From: Microbacterium testaceum
GTDB lineage: Bacteria; Actinomycetota; Actinomycetes; Actinomycetales; Microbacteriaceae
Length of the DNA: 38,067 nucleotides
NCBI RefSeq assembly: GCF_001476655.1
Contig: NZ_LDRT01000069.1
Coordinates: 1 to 38,067, forward strand
Direction of reading: 5' to 3'
Position numbers and translations under genes: made by a program. Numbering within the stretch: position 1 is the first letter of the stretch; each line of letters begins with the position of its first letter. This document shows, in pieces, positions 16,857-27,508 of the stretch. Below the pieces are notes generated by a model, which saw only the letters and a program-made list of their open reading frames with translations, did no database searches and was not told the DNA's origin.

Positions 16857-18187
16857 GCGCCGCGATCGATTCCTGGCGGGGCGTGCGATTCGCGACGCTC
16901 GTGCACCCGTTCGCGGCCCCGGTCCTGACCGACCCGGTGGCACCGGCCAGGCCGGGCGGGCACTTCGGCCCCGCCCCCATCCAGGCTCCCGTCGCCGGTT
17001 TCGACCTGCCGGCCGGGCAATCGGCGACCGACTGTCTGACCCTCAACGTCTGGGCGCCCCGCGGGGTGGAGTCCGCTCCCGTCGCGGTGTGGCTGTTCGG
17101 CGGGGGCTTCGAGATGGGCACTGCCTCGACGCCGGTCTTCGACGGCGCTTCCCTCGCCGCCGCAGCCCAGAGCGTCGTCGTGACCCTCAACTACCGCGTC
17201 GGCGCCTTCGGCTTCGGCGCCTTCGCGCAGCGCGGTGGCGAACTCTCTGCCGCGCACGACCTGGGCGTGCAGGACGTCTGCGCCGCCCTGCGGTGGATCG
17301 CCGCCGCGGTGCCCTCGTTCGGGGGCGACGCCTCTCGTCTGACGCTCGTCGGGCAGAGCGCGGGTGCCTTCCTCGCCGCCGCCGCCGCGGTGGCACCGGG
17401 CGTCCCGCGACCGCGAGCCCTCGCGTGCTTCTCGGGTGGCGCGTCACGCGTCATCGCCGCGGACGACGCGACACGATTCGGCGAGGCGATCCTCGACCAG
17501 CTCGACACGCCGCACCTGATCGACCTCGACCCCGAGACGGTTCTCGCGGCCCAGGCCGCGGTCGCCCCGCGCGACCTCGGCGTACGCAACGGCGTCCGAC
17601 CGGTCGGCTTCGGCGTCGCGATCGATGGGGGGAGCCCGGATGCCGTCGTCCCCCGCCATCCCCTGGATGCCGTGCGCGACGGTCTCCTGCGCGACACCTT
17701 CGTGCTCGCCGCCGCCGGTACCGACGAGATGGAGGGCTTCGGTCCAGGTGCGGTGCCCGACCTGGAAGGGCCGCTCGCGGAAGCGGTGCACACGTTGACC
17801 GGTGCCGCACCCGAGGGTGTCGTCGACGCGTACGGCCGCGAAGACCCGACCGCGGCGTGGCGACACCTGCTCGGCGACTACATCTACCGGCTGCCGGCCG
17901 CGCGGCTCGTCGCGGCGCAGCGCGCCACGGGCGGAGGTGCCGCGTACCTCGAGGTCGGCCGCGAGGGCGATGAACCGGGCGGTCACGGCGCGGAGCTGGC
18001 CGGGATCTTCGCGCGCGGCGACGATGCGCGCTCGCGCGCGATCCAGGAGATTCTCGTGACGCTCATCCGTGACGGACGCGTGGACGGCGGGGCGCTCGAC
18101 GCCGCCCTCGTCGCGGGCGTCGTGCCCGCGGCATCCATCGCTCCCGACGACCTCGTCTCGATCTGGCAGGGGGTGGCCCGACCGTGA
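16853..18187 (+). CDS. Type-B carboxylesterase, cytoplasmic
   Basis: A 444-residue alpha/beta hydrolase of the carboxylesterase/cholinesterase family. Seen are D-C-L-T-L-N-V-W (60-67), the oxyanion segment F-G-G-G-F (82-86), the nucleophile elbow G-Q-S-A-G (S169), a likely acid in T-D-E-M-E-G-F (290-296) and the catalytic His in G-G-H-G-A-E-L (H378). There is no signal peptide, so it should act on imported substrate in the cytoplasm. It is shorter than the common roughly 500 residues, mainly through loss of loops. The GTG start overlaps the ATPase gene stop, and its own stop overlaps atuA. The natural ester is unknown. Confidence 0.9.
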   Translation: MSAAIDSWRGVRFATLVHPFAAPVLTDPVAPARPGGHFGPAPIQAPVAGFDLPAGQSATDCLTLNVWAPRGVESAPVAVWLFGGGFEMGTASTPVFDGASLAAAAQSVVVTLNYRVGAFGFGAFAQRGGELSAAHDLGVQDVCAALRWIAAAVPSFGGDASRLTLVGQSAGAFLAAAAAVAPGVPRPRALACFSGGASRVIAADDATRFGEAILDQLDTPHLIDLDPETVLAAQAAVAPRDLGVRNGVRPVGFGVAIDGGSPDAVVPRHPLDAVRDGLLRDTFVLAAAGTDEMEGFGPGAVPDLEGPLAEAVHTLTGAAPEGVVDAYGREDPTAAWRHLLGDYIYRLPAARLVAAQRATGGGAAYLEVGREGDEPGGHGAELAGIFARGDDARSRAIQEILVTLIRDGRVDGGALDAALVAGVVPAASIAPDDLVSIWQGVARP

Positions 18188-19515
18188 GCACCTACCGCAT
18201 CGGTGCCGGGAGCGGCTTCGCCGGGGACCGTTTCGAACCCGCGGAGATCCTCGCCGCGCGCGGTGACCTCGATGCCCTCGTGTTCGAGTGTCTCGCCGAG
18301 CGCACCATCGGCCTCGCGCAGCAGCGCGCCGCGACCTCGGCGGGAGCCGGCTTCGACCGCGTGTTCCTCGACCGTCTCGCCGGCGTGCTGCCGCACCTGT
18401 CCCCACGTACTCGCGTGCTGACCAACGCCGGAGCCGCCGACCCCGTCGGTCTCGCGCGCGCGGTCGTCGACCTGCTCGCGGCGCACGCTCGGGGAGCGGG
18501 ACGCCGGGTGGCGGCGGTCGTCGGCGACGACGTCACGGCGGCGATCCCCGCGGACGCGCGCATCACCGGCACCGACCTGACCATCGGCGATCTCGGCGAC
18601 CGCCTGGTATCGGCCAACGCCTACATCGGTGCCGGAGCCGCGATGCGCGCGCTCGAGAACGGCGCGGACGTGGTGATCACCGGCCGCATGGGCGATGCGG
18701 CCCTCTTCGCCGCGCCCGTCGCCGTGCACCACGGCTGGAACGACGCCTCGCCCGACGAGATGGCCGCCCCCACCCTGGTGGGCCACTTGCTCGAGTGCGC
18801 GGGGCAGCTCACGGGCGGGTACTTCGCCGACGGCGGCCGCAAAGTCGTGCCGGGGCTGGCGACGCTGGGCTTCCCCTTCGCGGACGTCGCCGCCGACGGG
18901 GTCGCCGAGTTCGGCAAGGCCGCGGGCACCGGCGGGCTCATCTCGCGCGCGACCGTGCTCGAGCAACTGCTCTACGAGATCGACGACCCCGGTCGGTACA
19001 AGACCCCGGATGCCACTCTCGACCTCGGCGACGTGCGCATCGACGAGGTGGGGCCGGACCGCGTGCGCGTGTCCGCTGCCTCCGCAGAGGGACGGCCCGA
19101 GCAGCTCAAGGTGAGCGTCGGCGTCCGCGACGGGTTCCTCGCGGTGGGAAGCATCGCCTACGCGGGCCGAGGGGCGCGCGAGCGCGCCGAGCTGGCGCTG
19201 CGGATCGTGCGCGAGCGGTGGGAGGCGGTGCACGGCCGCGATCCGGGGGAGGTTCGTGCGGACCTGCAGGGCTACAACTCCCTGCGGCCCTGGCACGAGC
19301 CGTCCGGCGAGCCGGCCGAGGTGCGAGCACGGCTCTCTCTGCGCACCTTCGACCGCACGGCGGCGGCCCTGTTGCACCGTGAGGTCGAGGCGCTCTACAC
19401 GAACGGTCCCGCCGGCGGCGGCGGTGCCGACCTCAGCCTGAAGGAGACGGTGGGGATCGTGTCGACCTTCATCGACCGCGATCGGGTCGAACCCCGAGTG
19501 GAGATGGTGTCATGA
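18184..19515 (+). CDS. AtuA (DUF1446) family protein
   Basis: A 443-residue protein matching the AtuA family by G-A-G-S-G-F-A-G-D near the start, L-T-N-A-G-A-A-D-P (about 79-87), I-T-G-R-M-G-D-A-A-L-F-A-A-P (about 165-178) and G-H-L-L-E-C-A-G-Q-L-T-G-G (about 200-212). AtuA was named from acyclic terpene (citronellol) utilisation in Pseudomonas, where it is needed for growth but has no firmly assigned reaction that I know of. Some homologues are longer and include the C-terminal domain that here is encoded by the next gene. The GTG start overlaps the esterase gene. The role is likely a step in breakdown of the released acid or alcohol. Confidence 0.88.
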   Translation: MSTYRIGAGSGFAGDRFEPAEILAARGDLDALVFECLAERTIGLAQQRAATSAGAGFDRVFLDRLAGVLPHLSPRTRVLTNAGAADPVGLARAVVDLLAAHARGAGRRVAAVVGDDVTAAIPADARITGTDLTIGDLGDRLVSANAYIGAGAAMRALENGADVVITGRMGDAALFAAPVAVHHGWNDASPDEMAAPTLVGHLLECAGQLTGGYFADGGRKVVPGLATLGFPFADVAADGVAEFGKAAGTGGLISRATVLEQLLYEIDDPGRYKTPDATLDLGDVRIDEVGPDRVRVSAASAEGRPEQLKVSVGVRDGFLAVGSIAYAGRGARERAELALRIVRERWEAVHGRDPGEVRADLQGYNSLRPWHEPSGEPAEVRARLSLRTFDRTAAALLHREVEALYTNGPAGGGGADLSLKETVGIVSTFIDRDRVEPRVEMVS

Positions 19516-19817
19516 CGACCCTCGGCGATCTGGCTCACGCCCGCGCGGGAGACAAGGGCGACACCTCGATCCTGGTCGTCGCGCCGTACGAACGGGACGA
19601 TTACGCGCGCCTCGACGACACGCTCCGACCCGACCGCGTCGCCGCGCACTTCGGTGTCGACGCCGCACACGTCACGATCCACCCGGTGCCGCGTCTCGGC
19701 GCGTTCACCGTCGTGGTGCGGGGCCGTCTCGACGGGGGTGTGACACGTTCGCGCGCCGCGGATCCCCACGGCAAGACCCTGTCGGGCCACCTGCTCGACC
19801 TGGTCGTGGAGGGGTAG
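19512..19817 (+). CDS. Small AtuA-related protein (AtuA C-terminal domain alone)
   Basis: A 101-residue protein overlapping the AtuA gene by ATGA. It begins L-G-D-L-A-H-A-R-A-G-D-K-G-D-T-S, the A-R-x-G-D-K-G motif of the small domain found at the end of longer AtuA proteins or as a partner ORF. It probably forms a complex with the AtuA protein. It is the last gene of the operon, 15 bp before a very stable hairpin. Confidence 0.85.
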   Translation: MTTLGDLAHARAGDKGDTSILVVAPYERDDYARLDDTLRPDRVAAHFGVDAAHVTIHPVPRLGAFTVVVRGRLDGGVTRSRAADPHGKTLSGHLLDLVVEG

Positions 19818-19832
19818 TCCCGCCCTCCCCAC

Positions 19833-19899
19833 CGATAAACGCCGATCGTGCCGAGACACGCTGTGACGCCGCGTGTTTCGGCAGGATCGGCGTTTATCG
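19833..19899. terminator. Very long perfect-type hairpin (29-bp arms) between convergent operons
   Basis: Left arm 19833-19861 (starts cgataaacgccgatc) pairs with right arm 19871-19899 (ends gatcggcgtttatcg) over 29 positions with only two differences, one of which becomes a G-U pair in RNA. The loop is tgtgacgcc. The arms end in AT-rich cgataaa/tttatcg, giving a U-rich 3' side in both directions. It lies between the AtuA operon and the convergent bgl operon, consistent with a bidirectional terminator. Its size and symmetry also fit a dispersed palindromic repeat. Confidence 0.85.
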
Positions 19900-19918
19900 A
19901 CGGCCTGGCCCCGGCGCG

Positions 19919-20761
19919 TCAGATCAGGCCCAGCTCCGCGAAGGCGTTGTGCACGCCGTCCTCGAGCACCGACGTCGTGACGCGCCCGGCCAGCTTCTGC
20001 AGCTCGGGCGCCGCGTTGCCCATGGCGACGGGGGTTCCGACGACCTCGAACATCTCGACGTCGTTCCAGCTGTCGCCGATGCCGATGGCATCCGTCGCCG
20101 GCAAGCCCAGCTGGGCGAGGACGGACGTGATCGCGGACCCCTTGGTCACACCGGCCTGGCCGATCTCGCCGTTCGATCCGCCCGGCAGCGGAATGGACCC
20201 GGGGATGACGTGGAAGCCGTCGCCGAGCTCGGCGGCCGCGTGCGCGACCGTGTCGATCGAGGGGCTGACGAACACGGCCTTGGCGACCGCGTCGCGATCG
20301 ACCTCGGCGACGGGGCGTGGCTCCTTCCACAGCGGCTCTTCCGCGGTGAGCCCCTCGGCCGCGAGCTGAGCGGCCCGCTCGGCGTGGCGCTCCCGACGGT
20401 AGGCCGACATCACGGGCCCCATACCCTCGCTCGCGAAGACGCCTCCGTGCGTCTGGAGGAAGTAGTGGATGCCGTGGGCCTCGAAGTACCGCTCGAGAAG
20501 CTCGACATCGGCGCGGGGCATCGGCTGCTCGACCAGCGTCTCCTCGCCCCGGGTCGCGTAGGCCCCGCCGTTGGTGATCGCGCCGTCGAACCCGATCGCG
20601 AGGACGTCGGGGTGGACGTCGCCGGCCGAACGGCCGGTGCTCAGCCACACGAGGTGCCCGTTCGCGCGGGCCTGGCGGATCGCGGTCACGGTCGAGGGGG
20701 CGATCAGCGAGCCGTGCTCGAGGATCGTGCCGTCGACGTCGAGGAAGGCGATGCGGGTCAT
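19919..20761 (-). CDS. HAD superfamily phosphatase, Cof type
   Basis: A 280-residue HAD hydrolase. Motif I is F-L-D-V-D-G-T (D8 nucleophile, D10), motif II is L-S-T-G-R and motif IV is G-I-G-D-S-W-N-D-V-E-M-F near the C-terminus, with a large C2-type cap between. Cof/YbiV-type enzymes dephosphorylate sugar phosphates and related metabolites. It is third in the beta-glucoside operon, 62 bp after the phospho-beta-glucosidase gene, with ggag before the ATG. A role in draining excess sugar phosphate produced by the PTS route is inference. Confidence 0.88.
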   Translation of the reverse strand: MTRIAFLDVDGTILEHGSLIAPSTVTAIRQARANGHLVWLSTGRSAGDVHPDVLAIGFDGAITNGGAYATRGEETLVEQPMPRADVELLERYFEAHGIHYFLQTHGGVFASEGMGPVMSAYRRERHAERAAQLAAEGLTAEEPLWKEPRPVAEVDRDAVAKAVFVSPSIDTVAHAAAELGDGFHVIPGSIPLPGGSNGEIGQAGVTKGSAITSVLAQLGLPATDAIGIGDSWNDVEMFEVVGTPVAMGNAAPELQKLAGRVTTSVLEDGVHNAFAELGLI

Positions 20762-20823
20762 GGTGCACTCCAAGGGGATCGGCCCCGGGTCGCGAGGACC
20801 CGGGGCCGGTCCGGTCAGGGGGA

Positions 20824-24152
<3,329 letters not shown>

Positions 24153-24194
24153 TCATCGAGATATTCGGGCGACGCTCCGGGTGTTTCGGGCAAT

Positions 24195-24245
24195 AAAAAA
24201 GACCCGAATCCGTTCATCGCTCGAAAGCGTGTGGATTCAGGTCTT
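24195..24245 (-). terminator. Intrinsic terminator in the bgl leader
   Basis: On the minus strand an 11-bp stem (gacctgaatcc / ggattcgggtc, one G-U pair) spans 24243-24233 and 24211-24201, with an inner cgct-ttcg-agcg hairpin, followed by six T residues. It sits between the promoter and the PTS start codon. Its 5' arm is shared with the RAT at 24233-24268, so the two structures exclude each other. Confidence 0.92.
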
Positions 24246-24268
24246 GCCCGCTCGCGCGGTAACAATCC
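24233..24268 (-). promoter_or_regulatory. RAT: ribonucleic antiterminator for BglG/LicT protein
   Basis: The minus strand begins ggattgttaccgcgcgagcg and ends gggcaagacctgaatcc, matching the RAT consensus for the BglG/LicT family (ggattgttact, then gcaggcaaaacc) with only a few substitutions. Protein binding would fold this hairpin and prevent the overlapping terminator, allowing transcription of the PTS, glucosidase and HAD genes. The cognate protein is encoded at 26408-27316. Confidence 0.94.
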
Positions 24269-24304
24269 GGAAATCGTCGGCAGGGTGTGACGCCTGCGTC
24301 GGTG

Positions 24305-24310
24305 ACTATA
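24305..24310 (-). promoter_or_regulatory. Probable -10 box (TATAGT) of the bgl operon
   Basis: TATAGT on the minus strand matches five of six consensus bases and lies 36 bases before the RAT, 13 bases past the stop of the araC-type gene. No good -35 hexamer is evident; it would fall inside the end of that gene. Confidence 0.55.
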
Positions 24311-24322
24311 GCACGCCGGAAA

Positions 24323-25246
24323 TCAGGAATGGCGCGATCGTTCGCGTTGGGCCGCTCGGAACTGCGTGGGACTCTGCCCGACTTCGCGTCGGAACGTGCG
24401 TGCGAACACGGTCGGATCGGGGATGCCGCACCTCACGGCGACATCCGGCACCGGCAGCGCTGTCTCCCGCAAAAGCGTGCGGGCCCGAGCGGTGCGGAGA
24501 GTGCGAACGAGGGCGGCGGCACGCTCACTGCGCTCGGCGAAGACCTGGTGGACGGTGCGGACCGAGACCCCGTGGAGGTCGGCGATGGCCGGCACGCCGA
24601 GGAGCGGATCGTCGAGGTTCTCGGCGATCGTGCGACGGAACGAGGCGTAGAGCGCGTCGTGCGACAGCCCGGGCGCGCCGCGACGGCCCTCCCGTCGCAG
24701 CGCGGCGACGAGCAACTCCGTGGCGACGCGGAGCGTGCGGCCCTCGTCCTCGAAGAGGGGAGCGCCGCCGAACTGCGAGCGGACGAGCCTGCTCGCCGTG
24801 CGCAGCGCCGCATTCGAGCGGGTCGACATCGCGCGGGCGGAGAGCGCGGACAGTGCCGATGTCGGCATCCCGAGCCAGTCCGTCGGCACCTGGAGCACGA
24901 TCAGATCGGACGGTCCGGGGAACAGGAGTTCGTACGGCGACCGAGTGAGGTAGAGGACGCCGTCGCCCGGAGCGACCACGGCCTGCCGATCGTTCTGGTC
25001 GACGAGATTGCGCCCGCCGTACTGGAAACTGAAAAGAGCGAGATCATCTGCTGGGGCCGACGTGGTCGTCGGGTCCCTCAGGACGCGGCACGCACCGGAA
25101 CGCACCGACGACATCGCCGCCCTTGCGCGGCCCCGATGATCGAGGTGCGCGGTGAAAGCGCCGTCGGCGGTGACGCGGAGGGGCACGAACGCGGCGCTCG
25201 ACAGGGCCTCCCACTCCGAGACCGACGCCGCCGTTCGCCGCACCAT
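24323..25246 (-). CDS. AraC family transcriptional regulator, probable nitrilase regulator
   Basis: A 307-residue protein. Residues about 20-175 form a cupin-like AraC-binding domain (AraC_binding_2 type) with V-A-P-G-D-G-V-L-Y. Residues about 205-300 hold two helix-turn-helix units, ending F-A-R-T-F-R-R-E-V-G-Q-S-P-T-Q-F-R, the AraC/XylS signature. It is divergent from the nitrilase gene with 162 bp between, a layout like NitR-nitrilase pairs of other actinobacteria, where the regulator activates nitrilase synthesis. The ATG at 25246 is chosen; gaggag lies 13 bases upstream, and GTG at the next codon is possible. Inducer unknown. Confidence 0.88.
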   Translation of the reverse strand: MVRRTAASVSEWEALSSAAFVPLRVTADGAFTAHLDHRGRARAAMSSVRSGACRVLRDPTTTSAPADDLALFSFQYGGRNLVDQNDRQAVVAPGDGVLYLTRSPYELLFPGPSDLIVLQVPTDWLGMPTSALSALSARAMSTRSNAALRTASRLVRSQFGGAPLFEDEGRTLRVATELLVAALRREGRRGAPGLSHDALYASFRRTIAENLDDPLLGVPAIADLHGVSVRTVHQVFAERSERAAALVRTLRTARARTLLRETALPVPDVAVRCGIPDPTVFARTFRREVGQSPTQFRAAQRERSRHS

Positions 25247-25375
25247 GGGTTCATCCTGCTCCTCGACGCGGGCGGAGAGAAGCGCTCGCGTGACGATCCT
25301 GTTTCGTCGCCCTCGATCTGCAGAAAGTGCACGATCTCGCGCACGATTCGCCTTCGGCGCGGCCGGGGCGGCTCG

Positions 25376-25381
25376 TACTGT
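25376..25381 (+). promoter_or_regulatory. Possible -10 box (TACTGT) for the nitrilase gene
   Basis: TACTGT fits the TANNNT form and lies 27 bases before the ATG, in the intergenic region shared with the AraC-type regulator. A TTCGGC sequence 17 bases upstream is a poor -35, as expected for an activator-dependent promoter. Confidence 0.3.
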
Positions 25382-25408
25382 CGGCTCACCTACTACCGAG
25401 GAGATCCC

Positions 25409-26404
25409 ATGACCGTTCGCGTCGCCGCCGTCCAAGCCGAGCCGGGCTGGTTCGATCTGGAAGCCACCGTCGACAAGACCATCGACCTCATCGCCGAGGC
25501 CGCCGCCCACGGGGCGGAGATCGTCGCGTTCCCCGAGACGTGGCTTCCGGGGTATCCGATCTTCCTCTGGGCGTACCCGATCCCCGAGCAGATCCCCTCC
25601 ATCGCCCGTTATCACGCCGCCTCGCCGAGCATCGATGGTCCCGAGATCGCCCGTATCCGCGAGGCCGCCGCCGCCCACGGCCTCACCGTGGTGCTGGGGC
25701 TGAGCGAGCAGGACCACGGCTCGCTGTACATGGCGCAGCTGATCATCGGACCGACCGGCGACATCCTCCTGCACCGGCGCAAGCTCAAGCCCACGCACGC
25801 CGAGCGGACCCTGTTCGGCGAGGGCGACGGCGGCGACCTCGAGGTCATCGAGACCGCGCACGCGCGGCTGGGTGCCCTCAACTGCTGGGAGCACCTGCAG
25901 CCCCTCGTGAAATTCGCGATGTACGCGCAGCACGAGCAGATCCACGTGGCGGGATGGCCGTGCTTCGGGATCTTCGGGGAGCACCCGTCGCTCGGCTGGG
26001 AGCCTTCGATGGCGGTGAGCCGCACGTACGCGCTCGAGGGTGGGGCCTTCGTCGTGGTCTCGACACAGATCCTGAGCTCGGAGGGCGCGCAGAACTTCCT
26101 CGTGAACGGAGCCCCCTCGCCGATCATCGACCTCGGCGGCGGGTACGCGCGAATCTACGGTCCTGACGGGTCGCTGCTCACCGAGGCTCTCGACCCCGGG
26201 ACCGAGGGGCTCGTCTACGCCGATCTCGATCTGCGGGCCATCGACATCGCGAAGAAGTTCGCCGACCCGGTGGGCCACTACAGCCGGCCCGACGTGTTCT
26301 CGCTCACCGTCGATCGCACGGCCCGCACCCCCGCGACCTTGACCGGCGCGACCGCGGTGCCCGGCGAGGAGCGCGACCTCGCCCCGATCGTCGTGGGCGA
26401 CTGA
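25409..26404 (+). CDS. Nitrilase (carbon-nitrogen hydrolase, nitrilase branch)
   Basis: A 331-residue nitrilase. The catalytic triad is visible: E43 in F-P-E-T-W-L-P-G-Y-P, K125 in H-R-R-K-L-K-P-T-H, and C159 in L-N-C-W-E-H. The R-R-K-L-K-P-T-H-A-E-R and C-W-E-H blocks place it with true nitrilases, which convert organic nitriles to carboxylic acid and ammonia, rather than amidases. It is cytoplasmic with a ccgaggag site before the ATG. Aliphatic or aromatic preference cannot be told. Its end is only 3 bp from the stop of the convergent antiterminator gene. Confidence 0.92.
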   Translation: MTVRVAAVQAEPGWFDLEATVDKTIDLIAEAAAHGAEIVAFPETWLPGYPIFLWAYPIPEQIPSIARYHAASPSIDGPEIARIREAAAAHGLTVVLGLSEQDHGSLYMAQLIIGPTGDILLHRRKLKPTHAERTLFGEGDGGDLEVIETAHARLGALNCWEHLQPLVKFAMYAQHEQIHVAGWPCFGIFGEHPSLGWEPSMAVSRTYALEGGAFVVVSTQILSSEGAQNFLVNGAPSPIIDLGGGYARIYGPDGSLLTEALDPGTEGLVYADLDLRAIDIAKKFADPVGHYSRPDVFSLTVDRTARTPATLTGATAVPGEERDLAPIVVGD

Positions 26405-26407
26405 GGG

Positions 26408-27316
26408 TCACGGCACCGGCGCGTCGGGTGCGCCGGAATCGTCGGCGCGGCCCATGCTCGTCGCCAGGCGCTCGACGTGCACGGTGAGGTACAGCACCTC
26501 TTCGTCGGTCAGCGTCGACCCCGTCGCCGCGAGCACGTAGCCCTTGACGCCCTCGGCGATGCCGAAGGCTCGGGGGTAGCGATGCTTCGCGAACTCGAAG
26601 AACGACGAGTCGCCGCTGGTGAGCATCGCGCGGTTGACGAGCCGCTGCAGCAGGAACCGCACGTGCAGGATGAACCGCGCGTAGTCGGGGCTCTCGGTGT
26701 CGAGGGAGACTCCGAGACCCGTCTCGACCGTGCGGACGACGTGCTGCACGCGGCGGAACAGCAGCGCCGCGGTGCCGTTCGGCTCGTCGCGCGTCGCGTT
26801 GAGCAGGTGCATCGTCAGGAACACGCCCTCCTCGGGCGGGAGCTCACGACCCAGGGATGCCGCGATCGAGGCCGCCATGCGCTCCGCGGCGCGCGACTCG
26901 TCGGGGTGCAGGATCCGCAGCTCGGGCATCGAGGTGCCGGGGATGCGGATGCCCTGGTCGAGGCGCTCGACGACGTAGTTCACGTGGTCGATCACGGCGA
27001 GCGGCAGACGCCGGCCGAGGTCGCGCCCGAGGTCGCGCTCGGCCTGGTCGACGGCGTGGAGCACAGCCTGCACCAGCGCGTACGGGGCGTCGGTGAGGAG
27101 TTTCTGGGCGTGCGCGGTGTCGCTGCCCTGCTCGAGCACGAACGTCTTCTCGACCTTGGCCGGATCGACGCGGCCCTCGTGCTTGAGCTGGAAGCCGATG
27201 CCCCGCCCCATGAGCACGCGCTCGCGACCGTCGCCGTCGATCGCCACGACGACGTTGTTGTTCAGCAGCTTCTGCACGCCGCCGGGTGGGAGGGAGACGT
27301 CACCGGCACCGGGCAT
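26408..27316 (-). CDS. bglG: BglG/LicT family transcription antiterminator
   Basis: A 302-residue regulator with an RNA-binding CAT domain at about 13-70 (K-L-L-N-N-N-V-V-V, then G-R-G-I-G-F-Q). PRD1 has H111 (D-H-V-N-Y) and H170 (T-M-H-L-L-N-A). PRD2 has H218 and H280. These four histidines are the usual phosphorylation sites through which the PTS controls dimerisation. It should bind the RAT at 24233-24268 and switch on the bgl operon when beta-glucosides are present. The ATG at 27316 lies 7 bases after a TAAACT box with no ribosome-binding site, suggesting a leaderless mRNA. The N-terminus is about 12 residues longer than in LicT. Confidence 0.93.
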   Translation of the reverse strand: MPGAGDVSLPPGGVQKLLNNNVVVAIDGDGRERVLMGRGIGFQLKHEGRVDPAKVEKTFVLEQGSDTAHAQKLLTDAPYALVQAVLHAVDQAERDLGRDLGRRLPLAVIDHVNYVVERLDQGIRIPGTSMPELRILHPDESRAAERMAASIAASLGRELPPEEGVFLTMHLLNATRDEPNGTAALLFRRVQHVVRTVETGLGVSLDTESPDYARFILHVRFLLQRLVNRAMLTSGDSSFFEFAKHRYPRAFGIAEGVKGYVLAATGSTLTDEEVLYLTVHVERLATSMGRADDSGAPDAPVP

Positions 27317-27323
27317 GGGATGC

Positions 27324-27329
27324 AGTTTA
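27324..27329 (-). promoter_or_regulatory. -10 box TAAACT giving a leaderless bglG transcript
   Basis: TAAACT on the minus strand matches TANNNT and its last base is exactly 7 bases from the A of the start codon at 27316, so transcription would begin at the ATG. No Shine-Dalgarno sequence is present. Confidence 0.6.
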
Positions 27330-27495
27330 GGGCTGTGCCGCAGGGGCTGCGCGGGCGGCAGCCCGCGGCTCGGGGTGCACGACTCCGCCAAATCGGGGGT
27401 TCGGTGCCGCGTGCGCCGCTTCCGAGGCGGACCTGCAGGAGTTGTGCGGCTCCGTGCGCGCCGCCGCGCCCAGCCGCGACGCAGGCGCGCCCCGG

Positions 27496-27501
27496 TACCC
27501 T
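27496..27501 (+). promoter_or_regulatory. -10 box TACCCT giving a leaderless rlmN transcript
   Basis: TACCCT (TANNNT form) is followed by 7 bases, ggaaacc, and then the ATG at 27509. A transcription start at the ATG is predicted. The -35 position has no consensus match. Confidence 0.55.
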
Positions 27502-27508
27502 GGAAACC

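Noticed and set aside
8362..19817. A complete acyclic terpene (citronellol/geraniol) degradation cluster.
   Set aside because: There is no geranyl-CoA carboxylase, acyl-CoA dehydrogenase or ligase; only the AtuA proteins and generic SDR/crotonase members are shared.
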